Assembly (NCBI RefSeq): GCF_022024235.1
Contig: NZ_CP091799.1
Location: 1,032,001 to 1,096,000 of the forward strand
From: Segatella baroniae B14
GTDB taxonomy: Bacteria > Bacteroidota > Bacteroidia > Bacteroidales > Bacteroidaceae
Reading direction: 5' to 3'
DNA length: 64,000 nt
The notes under the pieces were generated by a model. It ran no database searches, had not been told where the DNA came from, and worked only from the letters and a program-made list of their open reading frames with translations. The position numbers were made by a program, and so were the translations under genes. Position 1 is the stretch's first letter. Each line of letters begins with the position of its first letter. Shown one piece after another: positions 7,505 to 16,474 of the stretch.

Positions 7505-9310
7505 TTAATTAATATCTCCCTGAATATCAGAGACTAAATATTTCAAGCTGTAACCATTTGTAAAAACTTTACCTCCCTGCTCTACTGTAAGTTTATCGAT
7601 TGTGGTATCTGCCGTCAACAACCAAGTTACTCCCTTACGAACAGTTACATTCACATGTCCGTAGTTATCTTTTACCACTGTCCCTTCATATACTTTACAA
7701 GAATCGGTAGACAGGATAAGATTTCCTGTACCACCTTTGGTGTGCCATCGATTATAATACTCTACACGCATTAAAATCTTACTTGGTACATGCAGATCAG
7801 CATCGTTGAGGATAAGTGTGCCTGTAATATTAGTTGGAACTTCACACAGCGGTGCCTTACTATCGGTTAGTTTCAAACGAGAATGGTTTACCGTAATCTT
7901 ACCATTATACCCTTCCGAATCACCTGAACCACTTTGCAATATCATCATTCCCCATCGACTATCACCCGATGTCATATCGGAGTTATTGATAGTTACACTG
8001 TTGTCACCCTCGATAACACAGATTTCACCTTGACGAGACTCTCCGGATATTTGGTTCGCTGTTATATGGCCCGTTGAATATAGCACGGCACAATCTTCCC
8101 CCGTACAGCTATAACTTCCTCCATAAACCGATATTGTTCCACCACCACGATCGGTGGCTACCACAGAAGAATTACGTCCCTCTGTGACTATATTCAAATT
8201 ACGGGCGTTAATAATTCCGCCTCCCGTAGCATGGATACCACGTGAAAGACTCTTGGTATTGTGGACACTTACATTAGAGACATTTAGCGTTCCGCCATTA
8301 TAGGCAAATAGAGCATTGGAACCTATGGCATCGGTGGTGACAGATCCTCCATCCATATTAATAATACTACCACTACCACTAACATATACAGCAGAATTAG
8401 TGCCATAGAAGCTGCTACCATCCGAATCTTTGCTGTCACCAGAAATCTTCTTGATATTAGCTTGAACTAACTGGAGTGTTCCACCTGTAACTTGAACGGC
8501 ATTCTCATCAACTTTGGTAGAGGTCAATGTACCATTCTTGGTAGCCGTTCCCTCTGACTGGCTATACCCCGTTTCACTCTTACTACCTACAGACTCGCGA
8601 CTTCCACCACCAGGCCAACCATGAGGACCTCCATGTGCACCTGATATCTGATGCCCATTCTGTGGAGGTTTCTGATCATTACGCTCCATCATAGATGGAT
8701 TGCCGAGAAGAAATTCGCGAATGCTTCGCTGGGCATAGAAACGAGGTTTTATCTTGAGATAGCCCGAATACTGCTCTTCTGTAAGAATCTTCTTGAGTTT
8801 CTTCTCATATTTAGTTTGCTTAGCATCAAGATCAAGCGATGAAGTTGAGGTGCTCTTCCCAGGCCATCCTTGAGGACCACCTTGAGGACCGCCCTGACCA
8901 CGACCGCCGCCAGGACCACCCATGCCTCCTCTTCCAAAACCACTACCAGGACTGTCCATGCCACCAGACATACCTCCGCCGAAACCTCCTGGTTGGCCGC
9001 CACCAGGACCACCTATACCATGAGAAGCACCATCAGGACCATCACCAGAAGGTTTGCTACTAGTAGATTTCAGACCAGTGCCATCGATGATGCTAGCATA
9101 TTTTTTATTGAGCTTCTTCACTTTTTTCGCTTGTTTCGCATCAAGATGTAGATCGTTAATCATCAATGAATCTGCAACATTCACCGTAAAGGGAACGGGC
9201 ATATTTACTGCCGCCCCCATATTCTTATGACCTTTACTCTGATTGGAATTCTGAGCCAAATTTACACTGGCACATAGCAGCATAGCTGCTATTATCACAT
9301 TATTTTTCAT
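7505..9310 (-). CDS. Secreted Gly-rich protein with beta-helix domain
   Basis: 601 residues with a signal peptide (residues 1-19). Residues 50-75 and 157-190 carry two similar helical pieces, each with LDAKQ, like the two halves of a DUF4890/Spy-type periplasmic protein. Between them, residues 90-150 are a Gly/Pro low-complexity stretch (GGPGGG, GGMSGGM). Residues 235-600 are a series of short beta-strand repeats (VSGSGSIINMDGGSV, ATGGGIINARNLNIV) typical of a right-handed beta-helix such as pectate-lyase-like or adhesin folds. No catalytic motif is evident. Likely surface or periplasmic; function unknown. The promoter TATTTTTG is at 9400-9407. Confidence 0.7.
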   Translation of the reverse strand: MKNNVIIAAMLLCASVNLAQNSNQSKGHKNMGAAVNMPVPFTVNVADSLMINDLHLDAKQAKKVKKLNKKYASIIDGTGLKSTSSKPSGDGPDGASHGIGGPGGGQPGGFGGGMSGGMDSPGSGFGRGGMGGPGGGRGQGGPQGGPQGWPGKSTSTSSLDLDAKQTKYEKKLKKILTEEQYSGYLKIKPRFYAQRSIREFLLGNPSMMERNDQKPPQNGHQISGAHGGPHGWPGGGSRESVGSKSETGYSQSEGTATKNGTLTSTKVDENAVQVTGGTLQLVQANIKKISGDSKDSDGSSFYGTNSAVYVSGSGSIINMDGGSVTTDAIGSNALFAYNGGTLNVSNVSVHNTKSLSRGIHATGGGIINARNLNIVTEGRNSSVVATDRGGGTISVYGGSYSCTGEDCAVLYSTGHITANQISGESRQGEICVIEGDNSVTINNSDMTSGDSRWGMMILQSGSGDSEGYNGKITVNHSRLKLTDSKAPLCEVPTNITGTLILNDADLHVPSKILMRVEYYNRWHTKGGTGNLILSTDSCKVYEGTVVKDNYGHVNVTVRKGVTWLLTADTTIDKLTVEQGGKVFTNGYSLKYLVSDIQGDIN

Positions 9311-9399
9311 CTACTTTTTTATTTTCAATCATAAAACATGCCGTAATATCAAATAGACAAATCAATAACGATGTCAATCACGGACATTTTAATTTTATG

Positions 9400-9407
9400 C
9401 AAAAATA
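9400..9407 (-). promoter_or_regulatory. -7 box for the beta-helix protein gene
   Basis: TATTTTTG on the minus strand, about 90 bases upstream of the start codon at 9310, leaving an approximately 85-base leader. Confidence 0.45.
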
Positions 9408-9511
9408 GAGATGAGATGTGATTTTAAGAAATAATATCTATAAACTCCAAAATATTGTCAACCAAACACGTGCAAAAAGCAAAGAAGCCCCCATATAACC
9501 GTAGTCTTTAG

Positions 9512-10003
9512 CTAAAATGTGAGCTTGCCTGAACGGATATCATCTGCCATTTCAGGATAAGGCGCCATAGCAATAACTTTCTCATTATTGACTCCCTCAT
9601 TCTTGGCATATGTTATTTCGGCAAACTCCGGCACTACATACTTTGGATAAGTGTCATATTTAAGACGGCTCTCTTCCATCTTTGCTATATAATCATTCTG
9701 GAAACATATAGTAATCTCAGGATGGTCGTGTACCCATTTTGGGAAAAAGATTACACCATGTACTTTATTTTCCTTCAACATGAAATTCAAACTAACATCA
9801 GTACCGGTTGGCTCTGTCCATGATACCTTATAAACATCATCTGTAAGCTTAACAATATCAGCTTTCTGATCTCGTACCCATCGGCCACCTACCATACCAC
9901 TATGTATGCGATAGTCTACCGTAGATTCGTTCTTTACATAAAACTCATACTCCCAGCCATTAGCATAGGTATAAATAAAATGCATTCCTATAAATTTTTC
10001 CAT
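9512..10003 (-). CDS. padC: Phenolic acid decarboxylase
   Basis: 163 residues, full family length. It catalyses non-oxidative decarboxylation of ferulic, p-coumaric and caffeic acids to 4-vinyl phenols in the cytoplasm, without cofactor. Conserved blocks are near-identical to Firmicutes Pad[59 protein letters not shown]. Active-site residues known from Bacillus PadC fall at the same numbers: Tyr11, Tyr13, Arg41, Glu64. It lies 73 bases downstream of a feruloyl-esterase-like gene on the same strand, which suggests the two act in sequence. The closeness to Firmicutes sequences suggests horizontal acquisition. Confidence 0.92.
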   Translation of the reverse strand: MEKFIGMHFIYTYANGWEYEFYVKNESTVDYRIHSGMVGGRWVRDQKADIVKLTDDVYKVSWTEPTGTDVSLNFMLKENKVHGVIFFPKWVHDHPEITICFQNDYIAKMEESRLKYDTYPKYVVPEFAEITYAKNEGVNNEKVIAMAPYPEMADDIRSGKLTF

Positions 10004-10076
10004 ACTTAAATCATTTAATTGAATTGAATTTATTTCTATTATTTATTTAGAGATTACTTGAAATGTTTAGAGGTAC

Positions 10077-10916
10077 TTAATGTTCCTGAATAAACTTTGC
10101 GACCATTCCGGCTGCCTTTCTACAAGCAGACTCACCTGTAAAGCTATGATCTACACCGGCCAACAATCGGAGTTCACTATTCTGGTATACCTCATGATAG
10201 TGCTCGCTATAGGTGTAAGGTACTATCACATCCCATGTGCCATGCACTAAGAGTACCGGCCCAGTATACTGTCTTGCGGTCTCGTAAATCGGCAATGTTT
10301 GGGCTGTCATAAAGTAATCACGACCAATACGTAAACCTCTTGGACTGTCTACATATTCGGGAATATGATGAGGGTCGTAAATACTTCCCTGTGTACTTCC
10401 ACGAAGGGCATCGTCGCGAAGTACTGCGGCCGGAGCACACAAAGCTATACTACGAATGGAACCTTTAAGCTGTCCGGCTACCATCGAAGTGACCACTCCT
10501 CCTTGCGAATGGCCAACCATACTGATATCACTCACCCAAGGCAACGTTAAAGCATAAGCGACTACATCCTTAGCATCCTCTATCTCGTTAAGAACTGTCA
10601 TGTCTTGAAACTTACCCTCACTCTTGCCACAACCATTAAAATCAAAGCGGATACTAGCAATACCTTTACTCTGCAAGCTGTCGGCGATAGCCTTGAGCAA
10701 AGGACGTTCCTTATCTGATCCAAAGCCATGACAAATAACAACCAAACGCACTTTCTCCCCGCTCTTTAGCTTCGGAGCCTGCAATGTTGCAGCTAATTTG
10801 CCCTTGGAACCCTGTAAAGTAAAATTCTCTATTTTCTGGGCTTGCATAGGGAAAACGTAGCCCAAACATACTATAGCGATAGCTAACAATGTCTTTTTAT
10901 TCATCATCTTTATCAT
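10077..10916 (-). CDS. Exported feruloyl/cinnamoyl esterase-like alpha/beta hydrolase
   Basis: 279 residues with a signal peptide ending near AQA|QK (residue 26), so periplasmic or secreted. The nucleophile elbow GHSQGG places Ser137; HGTWDVIVP gives Asp229 and GVDHSF gives His257. The stretch ALCAPAAVLRDDALRGSTQG followed by YDPHHIPEYV matches the lid region of Est1E/LJ0536-type cinnamoyl esterases that free ferulate or coumarate from plant cell wall or chlorogenate. The next gene is padC, which consumes exactly these products; a divergent AraC regulator starts 76 bases away. Start may be at 10916, 10907 or 10904. Confidence 0.82.
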   Translation of the reverse strand: MIKMMNKKTLLAIAIVCLGYVFPMQAQKIENFTLQGSKGKLAATLQAPKLKSGEKVRLVVICHGFGSDKERPLLKAIADSLQSKGIASIRFDFNGCGKSEGKFQDMTVLNEIEDAKDVVAYALTLPWVSDISMVGHSQGGVVTSMVAGQLKGSIRSIALCAPAAVLRDDALRGSTQGSIYDPHHIPEYVDSPRGLRIGRDYFMTAQTLPIYETARQYTGPVLLVHGTWDVIVPYTYSEHYHEVYQNSELRLLAGVDHSFTGESACRKAAGMVAKFIQEH

Positions 10917-10926
10917 TTTATGTTTC

Positions 10927-10954
10927 TTGATGCAAAATTAAAACATTATCTTTG
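10927..10954. promoter_or_regulatory. Overlapping divergent promoters of the esterase and araC genes
   Basis: On the plus strand TATCTTTG at 10947-10954 (TTG at 10927-10929) serves the AraC gene. On the minus strand TAATTTTG at 10940-10933 serves the esterase gene. The two -7 boxes are only six bases apart, so a regulator bound here could control both directions. Confidence 0.6.
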
Positions 10955-10992
10955 CACCATATTTGCATATTAAGACAACTATTTAGCATTTT

Positions 10993-11802
10993 ATGCCAAT
11001 GAACGAAGAGCAAAAAAAATATCTTAAGAAAGTAAGTGAGGCTTCATCAGAAGAAATACTTATCAAGTACACAGGCAGAGAAGGAATGGATCTAGAAAAA
11101 CATATCCATGAGCAATATCAAATAATATTCACTCTACAGGGAACCCTACATATTACTGTAGAAGACAAGATATATTTTGTACCAGAATGCCATATCTGCT
11201 GGATACCGGCTGGGAAAAGTCATTCCTTGTCAAGTAACAATAAAGCGATATCGCTTATAATTTATTATGTACCCCTTAAATTTCACCAAAACGATCAACG
11301 AAAAAAATTTGCCATTTTCAATACTAACCGATGGGCATCTGAAAATATGCATTATATATCAAGCATGAAGACTAAACTCAACGATTCTACTGATAAAGAT
11401 ACATATACATTTGCCCTGTCGTTCTTCAGGCAGATGCCTCTAGCCTGTAAGGCCTATGAAAGACCACTGAAAGGTATTATAGCAACACGGGATACTAGAA
11501 TAGAACCAGCACTTAGCTATATAAATGAACATCTTCACGAAGATATACGGCTGGAGGATGTTGCACGAGCAGCCCATATGTCAATACGTACACTTAGCCG
11601 ACTCTTTCATGACATCGGCATACGCTATAACAACTATCTGAATTATCAGCGCATCACCCATGCAATAGAATTGATGGCCGATGGCGGACTCAACATCAAC
11701 GAGATAGCTTTAGAAACGGGATTCAGTTGTGCTGCAAATTTCAACCGCACATTCAAACAAATCATGGGAATGACGCCTACCGAACTCTTTAAGCGAAAAT
11801 AG
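10993..11802 (+). CDS. AraC-family transcriptional regulator
   Basis: 269 residues. The N-terminal half (residues 20-110) looks like a cupin sensor domain (HIHEQYQIIFTLQGTLHI, CHICWIPAGKSHSL). The C-terminal part (about 170-269) has two helix-turn-helix units: LEDVARAAHMSIRTLSRLF and the family signature INEIALETGFSCAANFNRTF. It is transcribed away from the feruloyl esterase/padC pair, the usual arrangement for a local regulator, so it probably senses a hydroxycinnamate or a related aromatic; the ligand is inferred. ATG at 10993 or 10999 are both possible. Confidence 0.85.
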   Translation: MPMNEEQKKYLKKVSEASSEEILIKYTGREGMDLEKHIHEQYQIIFTLQGTLHITVEDKIYFVPECHICWIPAGKSHSLSSNNKAISLIIYYVPLKFHQNDQRKKFAIFNTNRWASENMHYISSMKTKLNDSTDKDTYTFALSFFRQMPLACKAYERPLKGIIATRDTRIEPALSYINEHLHEDIRLEDVARAAHMSIRTLSRLFHDIGIRYNNYLNYQRITHAIELMADGGLNINEIALETGFSCAANFNRTFKQIMGMTPTELFKRK

Positions 11803-11825
11803 AACTGAATTTACTAAATTATTAC

Positions 11826-11833
11826 TACCTTTG
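11826..11833 (+). promoter_or_regulatory. -7 box for the TlpA-like gene
   Basis: TACCTTTG, 31 bases upstream of the ATG at 11865. Confidence 0.5.
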
Positions 11834-11864
11834 CAGTACATAATAAATCTAAGAATATTAATCT

Positions 11865-12440
11865 ATGAATACAAGATATATGAAAAAAATGATTTCCATG
11901 GCTCTGCTGATTGCGGCGATGACTATGCCAGCTACAGCTCAGAAGAATACCCCTGCTGCAGTAATAGACTCTACTGACATCGATGCACTCTATGCCCAAA
12001 ATCTGCTTAAACCGGGCGAAAAAGCTCCTAACTTCTCTCTGCCAGATTATCAAGGAAAGAAATATAATCTATATCAAGATACAAAAACTTATAAGGTTAT
12101 CGAGTTTTGGGCTTCATGGTGTCCTGACTGCCGACGAGACTTACCAAAGATGAACGAAATTGTTAATACTTATCGCACTCCTCACTTCTATGGCATTTCA
12201 TTTGATACAAACTCTGCAGCATGGCAGAAATGCTATTCTGAAACCTTTAAAGGGGGAAATATTGTAGAACTCTGCGAACTCAAGAAATGGAAAGAATCAC
12301 AGGTATCTAAAGATTATCATATCAGTTGGCTTCCAACCTATTATATTTTAACCCCAGACAACAAAGTGGAATTTGCTACAGTAAGCATTGATAAATTGGC
12401 TCAAAAACTTGAGGAGTTGAAGTCTAAAATGAACGAATAG
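11865..12440 (+). CDS. Exported TlpA-like thioredoxin
   Basis: 191 residues. The signal peptide ends near ATAQ (residue 26), followed by a TlpA/AhpC-TSA fold: LKPGEKAPNFSLPDYQGK, active site FWASWCPDCR with Cys86 and Cys89, and the cis-Pro region WLPTYYILTPDNKV. A periplasmic thiol-disulfide reductant is expected, using electrons from a membrane carrier not visible here. ATG at 11865 or 11880 could start translation. It has its own promoter, so operon membership with araC is not required. Confidence 0.82.
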   Translation: MNTRYMKKMISMALLIAAMTMPATAQKNTPAAVIDSTDIDALYAQNLLKPGEKAPNFSLPDYQGKKYNLYQDTKTYKVIEFWASWCPDCRRDLPKMNEIVNTYRTPHFYGISFDTNSAAWQKCYSETFKGGNIVELCELKKWKESQVSKDYHISWLPTYYILTPDNKVEFATVSIDKLAQKLEELKSKMNE

Positions 12441-12485
12441 CATTGATACCTGTAAATATTCTGATTTTACCTAAATTATACGTAC

Positions 12486-13229
12486 ATGAGCAAAGAAAAC
12501 AGACATACAGAAGAAAATCATATCTTTCGATATAAGCAGTTTACCATTACCCAGAATCATGCAGCCATGCGTGTGGGTACTGACAGTGATCTTTTAGGAA
12601 CACTATCTGCTGGTGGTAACAACATTCTTGATATCGGAACTGGCACAGGTGTTCTATCACTGATGCTCGCTCAACGTTTTCCCAATGCTCAGATTCAAGC
12701 TATAGAAATAGACGAGAATGCAGTACTCGATGCAAAAGACAACTTTTTTGCTTCGCCCTTTGCCGACCGTATCAAATTGGAGCACATTGCATTTCAGGAT
12801 TATATAAAAGAGGTGAAAGATACAATGCCCATCTATGACAGTGTAGTATGTAATCCACCCTACTTTGATAAAAGCTTGGAATGTAACAATCTAAGCAAGA
12901 CAAGAGCACGTCACAGTTCAAGTCTGCCTTTTTCAATACTTATCAAGGGGGCTTATCAGCTCCTCAAGCCTGGGGGATTTTTCTCTGTATGTATTCCAAA
13001 AGAGGTACTAGAGGATTTTTCGGCTGAATGTACCATCGTAGGCTTCTCTCTTCAGGATATATACAAGATTAAGACAGTACCCGAAAAGGAGGCTAAACGA
13101 TTTGTTCTAGTACACCGAAAAGGAAGAGAAAGAGCACCGCAAGAGCATGTATGCTGCATGCTGAACGAAGAACGCCAACGATCTACTTGGTATTTACAGT
13201 TGATGAAAGATTTTCACTTGGATCGATAA
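12486..13229 (+). CDS. trmN6: tRNA1(Val) adenine(37)-N6-methyltransferase
   Basis: 247 residues. N-terminal FRYKQFTITQNHAAMRVGTD is the hallmark of the YfiC/TrmN6 family. SAM is bound by ILDIGTGTGVLSLMLA; the catalytic NPPY motif appears as VVCNPPYFD. The enzyme methylates A37 of tRNA1(Val). The gene starts 45 bases after the TlpA-like gene and may share its transcript. Length is normal. Confidence 0.87.
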   Translation: MSKENRHTEENHIFRYKQFTITQNHAAMRVGTDSDLLGTLSAGGNNILDIGTGTGVLSLMLAQRFPNAQIQAIEIDENAVLDAKDNFFASPFADRIKLEHIAFQDYIKEVKDTMPIYDSVVCNPPYFDKSLECNNLSKTRARHSSSLPFSILIKGAYQLLKPGGFFSVCIPKEVLEDFSAECTIVGFSLQDIYKIKTVPEKEAKRFVLVHRKGRERAPQEHVCCMLNEERQRSTWYLQLMKDFHLDR

Positions 13230-13349
13230 AAATCAACATTTAATCTTACTCTATAATTCTAAATAAGTATCTATATCACAATCTTGTCAAAATGATATTA
13301 TATTTGTGCAAATATACAGAAATCATTTCAAAATATTAGATTATTTCGC

Positions 13350-13357
13350 TATCTTTG
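13350..13357 (+). promoter_or_regulatory. -7 box for the M3 peptidase gene
   Basis: TATCTTTG, 60 bases upstream of the ATG at 13418; no clear -33 TTG. Confidence 0.5.
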
Positions 13358-13417
13358 CATCAAATTATAACAATGTACAACATTATCAAATTATCAAAAC
13401 AACATTATTAATTCATC

Positions 13418-15538
13418 ATGAACGCTAAACTTAAAAAGACGTTTCTAACAGCCTGTTTGGCATCTAGCACGATGTTAGCTATGGCAACAAACACAAATGA
13501 CAACCCATTAATGCACCCAAGCACACTCCCTTTTGGTGCACCTGATTTCAACAAAATTAAGTACGAACACTATCTTCCTGCACTACAGGCGGGTATCGCA
13601 CAGCAGCGTGCTGCCGTAAAGCGCATTGTAGAGAACAAAGCAAAACCTACCTTTGCTAACACTATTCTCGCTTATGAAGAAAGTGGTAATCTGCTTGACC
13701 GTGTTTCTAGCATCTTCTTCTGCCTTACCAGTTCTGACAAAACAAAGGAAATCGCTGAAACCGAAAAGGCGATTATGCCTGAACTTACCGCTTTGGAAAA
13801 CGAACTTTCGTTTAACCAAAAGCTCTGGGAACGTGTAAAATATGTTTACGACCACGAATATAAGAAACTGAAAGGCGAAGACAAACGACTTCTTGAAGAG
13901 ACTTACAAGAGTTTTGTACGCTCTGGCGCCAACCTTGCTGCCGATAAGAAAAAGCGTATGGAAACGATTAACAACCGTATCTCTGAACTGCAGCAAGACT
14001 GGGGTAACCTGTTACCTGAGGCCACAAACAGTAGCGTGGTATGGGTGAATTCTAAAGAGGAACTCGCTGGCCTAAGTGATGCAGATATCGCTCAGTGTAA
14101 AAAAGACGCAGAGAGCCGTGGTAGCAAAACTCCTTACTGTATTGTTATTGTCAATACTACACAACAACCTATCTTGGCTTCGCTTGACAATCGTGAACTC
14201 CGCCGTCGCGTATACGAGGCTTCAGTACATCGTGCAGACGGTACCCGATCATTCAATACCTTCCCTATCGTTAGTGAGATGGCAAAACTTCGCGCTATGA
14301 AGGGTGAACTCATGGGCTACAAAGACTATGCTTCTTATTCGCTCGATAAGACAATGGCGAAAAACACGAATAATGTGTATGCTTTCTTAAAGAATCTTAT
14401 CGCTTCTTACAAACCTATAGCTGATGCAGAAACTGCAGAAATAGAAAAATATGCTCAAAAGTCTATGGGCGCCGACTTTAAGCTTCAGCCTTACGATAGA
14501 TTCTACTATTCTGCTAAGATGAAGAAGGAGAAATATAATCTCTCTGAAGATGATGTAAAACCATATTTCAATGTCGACAGTGTACTGGTTAATGGTGTAT
14601 TCTATGCAGCTCATCGAGTATATGGCTTGAACTTTAAGCCTCGTACAGACATTCCTACCTATCACCCTGACATGAAGGTGTTCGAGGTAAGCGACAAGAA
14701 TGGCAAAACTATCGCCCTCTTCTATGTAGACTATTTCCGTCGCCCTACCAAACGCGGTGGTGCATGGATGAGTTCTTTCGCAAAACAAAGTACGTATCGC
14801 CATCAGTTACCTCTTATATATAATGTATGTAATATGGCCAAAGCACCAGAGGGACAGCCTTCACTGGCCAGCTGGGATGAAGTATGTACAATGTTCCATG
14901 AGTTTGGTCATGCACTACATGGCATTCTGAGCAACTGTAAATATAATACGCTAAGCGGTACTGCCGTACCTCGCGATTTCGTGGAAATGCCATCACAATT
15001 TAATGAAAGCTTTGCTCCTATTTCTGAGGTATTCGACCACTATGCAAAGCATGCTACAACAGGTCAGGCTATGCCTGCTGACTTAAAGGAAAAAATGCTA
15101 AGCTCTATCAATTATCAGGCAGCCTATGCTCTCGGTGAGAATTTGGCAGCAACATGTCTTGATATGGCTTGGCATGTATTACCTTCAAAGGATGTACCTT
15201 TAGCTAGCGAAGCAAATGCTTTCGAAGCAAAAGCGCTGAAAGAAATTGGATTGCTAGATAGTCAAGTTCCACCAAGATACTCTACTTCTTACTTCAATCA
15301 TGTTTGGGGTGGCGGTTATGCTGCAGGTTACTACAGCTATCTCTGGACTGAGGTCTTAGCTGTTAACATTGCTAATTTCTTTGAGAAAAATGGTGCACTG
15401 AAGCCTGCTACTGGTCAGGCCATGCGCGATAAGATCTTAAGTAAAGGTTACACTGTAGACTTGATGAAGGCTTTCTCAGACCTCACAGGTTTAAAGGCTC
15501 CTGATGCTTCTGCGCTTCTCAAAGCTAGAGGTATGTAA
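13418..15538 (+). CDS. dcp: M3-family peptidyl-dipeptidase (Dcp)
   Basis: 706 residues, full length for Dcp. A signal peptide (residues 1-23) suggests periplasmic location, as for many Bacteroidetes homologues. The zinc motif HEFGHAL begins at His494, with Glu495 as catalytic base. It would remove dipeptides from peptide C-termini, supporting peptide-based nutrition. Monocistronic with a strong terminator at 15605-15639. Confidence 0.88.
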   Translation: MNAKLKKTFLTACLASSTMLAMATNTNDNPLMHPSTLPFGAPDFNKIKYEHYLPALQAGIAQQRAAVKRIVENKAKPTFANTILAYEESGNLLDRVSSIFFCLTSSDKTKEIAETEKAIMPELTALENELSFNQKLWERVKYVYDHEYKKLKGEDKRLLEETYKSFVRSGANLAADKKKRMETINNRISELQQDWGNLLPEATNSSVVWVNSKEELAGLSDADIAQCKKDAESRGSKTPYCIVIVNTTQQPILASLDNRELRRRVYEASVHRADGTRSFNTFPIVSEMAKLRAMKGELMGYKDYASYSLDKTMAKNTNNVYAFLKNLIASYKPIADAETAEIEKYAQKSMGADFKLQPYDRFYYSAKMKKEKYNLSEDDVKPYFNVDSVLVNGVFYAAHRVYGLNFKPRTDIPTYHPDMKVFEVSDKNGKTIALFYVDYFRRPTKRGGAWMSSFAKQSTYRHQLPLIYNVCNMAKAPEGQPSLASWDEVCTMFHEFGHALHGILSNCKYNTLSGTAVPRDFVEMPSQFNESFAPISEVFDHYAKHATTGQAMPADLKEKMLSSINYQAAYALGENLAATCLDMAWHVLPSKDVPLASEANAFEAKALKEIGLLDSQVPPRYSTSYFNHVWGGGYAAGYYSYLWTEVLAVNIANFFEKNGALKPATGQAMRDKILSKGYTVDLMKAFSDLTGLKAPDASALLKARGM

Positions 15539-15604
15539 GAATGATTTATTAGATCATATAAAAACAACCTATAAGCCTTTGTTATCAAACGGGCTTACAT
15601 CTAT

Positions 15605-15639
15605 AAATACTCTGTCAAACTTTGGCAGAGTATTTTTTT
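15605..15639 (+). terminator. Rho-independent terminator after dcp
   Basis: AAATACTCTG (15605-15614) pairs with CAGAGTATTT (15626-15635), and a T-run continues to 15639. Confidence 0.85.
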
Positions 15640-15771
15640 GGTTACTCTACAGCATACTTTTAAAACTGTTAAAGAACAACATTCCTAATTCTTAAAAATG
15701 TTAATTTTAAAAGTTTAAAATCTTAAAATTAACCAGTTAGCTGATAAAACTATCAACTTTACTTAAATATT

Positions 15772-15802
15772 TTGCATTATCAGGGAGTTATTTCTATATT
15801 TG
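15772..15802 (+). promoter_or_regulatory. Promoter of the ncRNA candidate
   Basis: TTG at 15772-15774, a 20-base spacer, and TATATTTG at 15795-15802 match the Bacteroidetes consensus very well. No ORF follows before the terminator at 16021-16067. Confidence 0.65.
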
Positions 15803-15808
15803 CAATGT

Positions 15809-16067
15809 CAATCAAAGATGATAGACATGCTATCAAAGGGATGATAGTTTTGCATTTTCCATATAAGAATTATATAAATACGAATATTGAAAACACTTAG
15901 ATCTTCATAGGATTAGTTTTTTTAAGGTAATAAGATTGATGGGAATCAACGATAACTTCAAAAAGTTAATAGATTAGTAAAAAACAAATTATTGATTTGG
16001 TAAAACGTAAAAAATGACTTTGGAGCATTTCGTATTTTAGCGAAAATACGAGATGCTCCATTTTTTT
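15809..16067 (+). ncRNA. Candidate small RNA of about 250-260 nt
   Basis: A consensus promoter and a strong T-run terminator bracket a segment with no plausible coding frame. Near its 5' end TGATAG (15819-15824), CTATCA (15830-15835) and TGATAG (15842-15847) let the middle element pair with either neighbour, giving two mutually exclusive hairpins. The unit is separated from dcp by that gene's own terminator. I cannot match it to tmRNA, RNase P RNA or SRP RNA by eye; a Bacteroidetes 6S-type or novel regulatory RNA is possible. Confidence 0.5.
16021..16067 (+). terminator. Strong terminator ending the ncRNA candidate
   Basis: TGGAGCAT plus CGTATTTT (16021-16038) pair with AAAATACG plus ATGCTCCA (16043-16060) across a 2x2 internal loop; seven T follow at 16061-16067. 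The T-run is on the plus strand only, so it terminates rightward transcription. Confidence 0.85.
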
Positions 16068-16088
16068 ACAACATCATGTTAGTAAAAA

Positions 16089-16343
16089 TTAATTCTGCTC
16101 AGCTACACCCAAAGTAAGGTCTGTACTTTGAAAAGCCTTAGCTGTAGTACCTGCAGGCATATTGAGAGCTTTATCTATATTAGCACAAAGATTCGCACTA
16201 ACGAGAGACAATACGGCTAAACCCTCAAGAGGCTGATACTTATTCTCATTAAATTTCTTGATGAATTCGTTAAAAAGTTCTTCACCAACTTTTGCCATTT
16301 CTGGAGTAATAGTCACTGACTGTTCGTTGTTATTGTTTTCCAT
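16089..16343 (-). CDS. Small soluble protein of unknown function
   Basis: 84 residues, acidic and helical (MAKVGEELFNEFIKKFNENK, LVSANLCANIDKAL), without signal peptide or membrane span. I recognise no family. It has its own promoter (TAACTTTG at 16381-16374) and diverges from the ACP gene. Real because of the promoter, start context and well-formed amphipathic sequence; function unknown. Confidence 0.65.
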   Translation of the reverse strand: MENNNNEQSVTITPEMAKVGEELFNEFIKKFNENKYQPLEGLAVLSLVSANLCANIDKALNMPAGTTAKAFQSTDLTLGVAEQN

Positions 16344-16373
16344 AATTTAAATTGATTTTATTAGTACGGTTAA

Positions 16374-16402
16374 CAAAGTTAGCTAAAAATTGCCAATAAC
16401 AA
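16374..16402 (-). promoter_or_regulatory. Promoter of the 84-residue protein gene
   Basis: On the minus strand, TTG at 16402-16400, 18 bases, then TAACTTTG at 16381-16374. Confidence 0.55.
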
Positions 16403-16421
16403 GAAAACTATAGCCACTTTT

Positions 16422-16452
16422 TTGCTAATGTTACTCAAAATAGTTATCTTTG
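16422..16452 (+). promoter_or_regulatory. Promoter of the ACP gene
   Basis: TTG at 16422-16424, a 20-base spacer, TATCTTTG at 16445-16452; it faces away from the 84-residue gene promoter. Confidence 0.65.
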
Positions 16453-16474
16453 CGTTCCCATAAAACAATGAACA

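Noticed and set aside
8749..9151. Several ORFs in other frames over the Gly-rich part of the beta-helix gene
   Set aside because: They arise from repetitive GGN codons and have no independent features.
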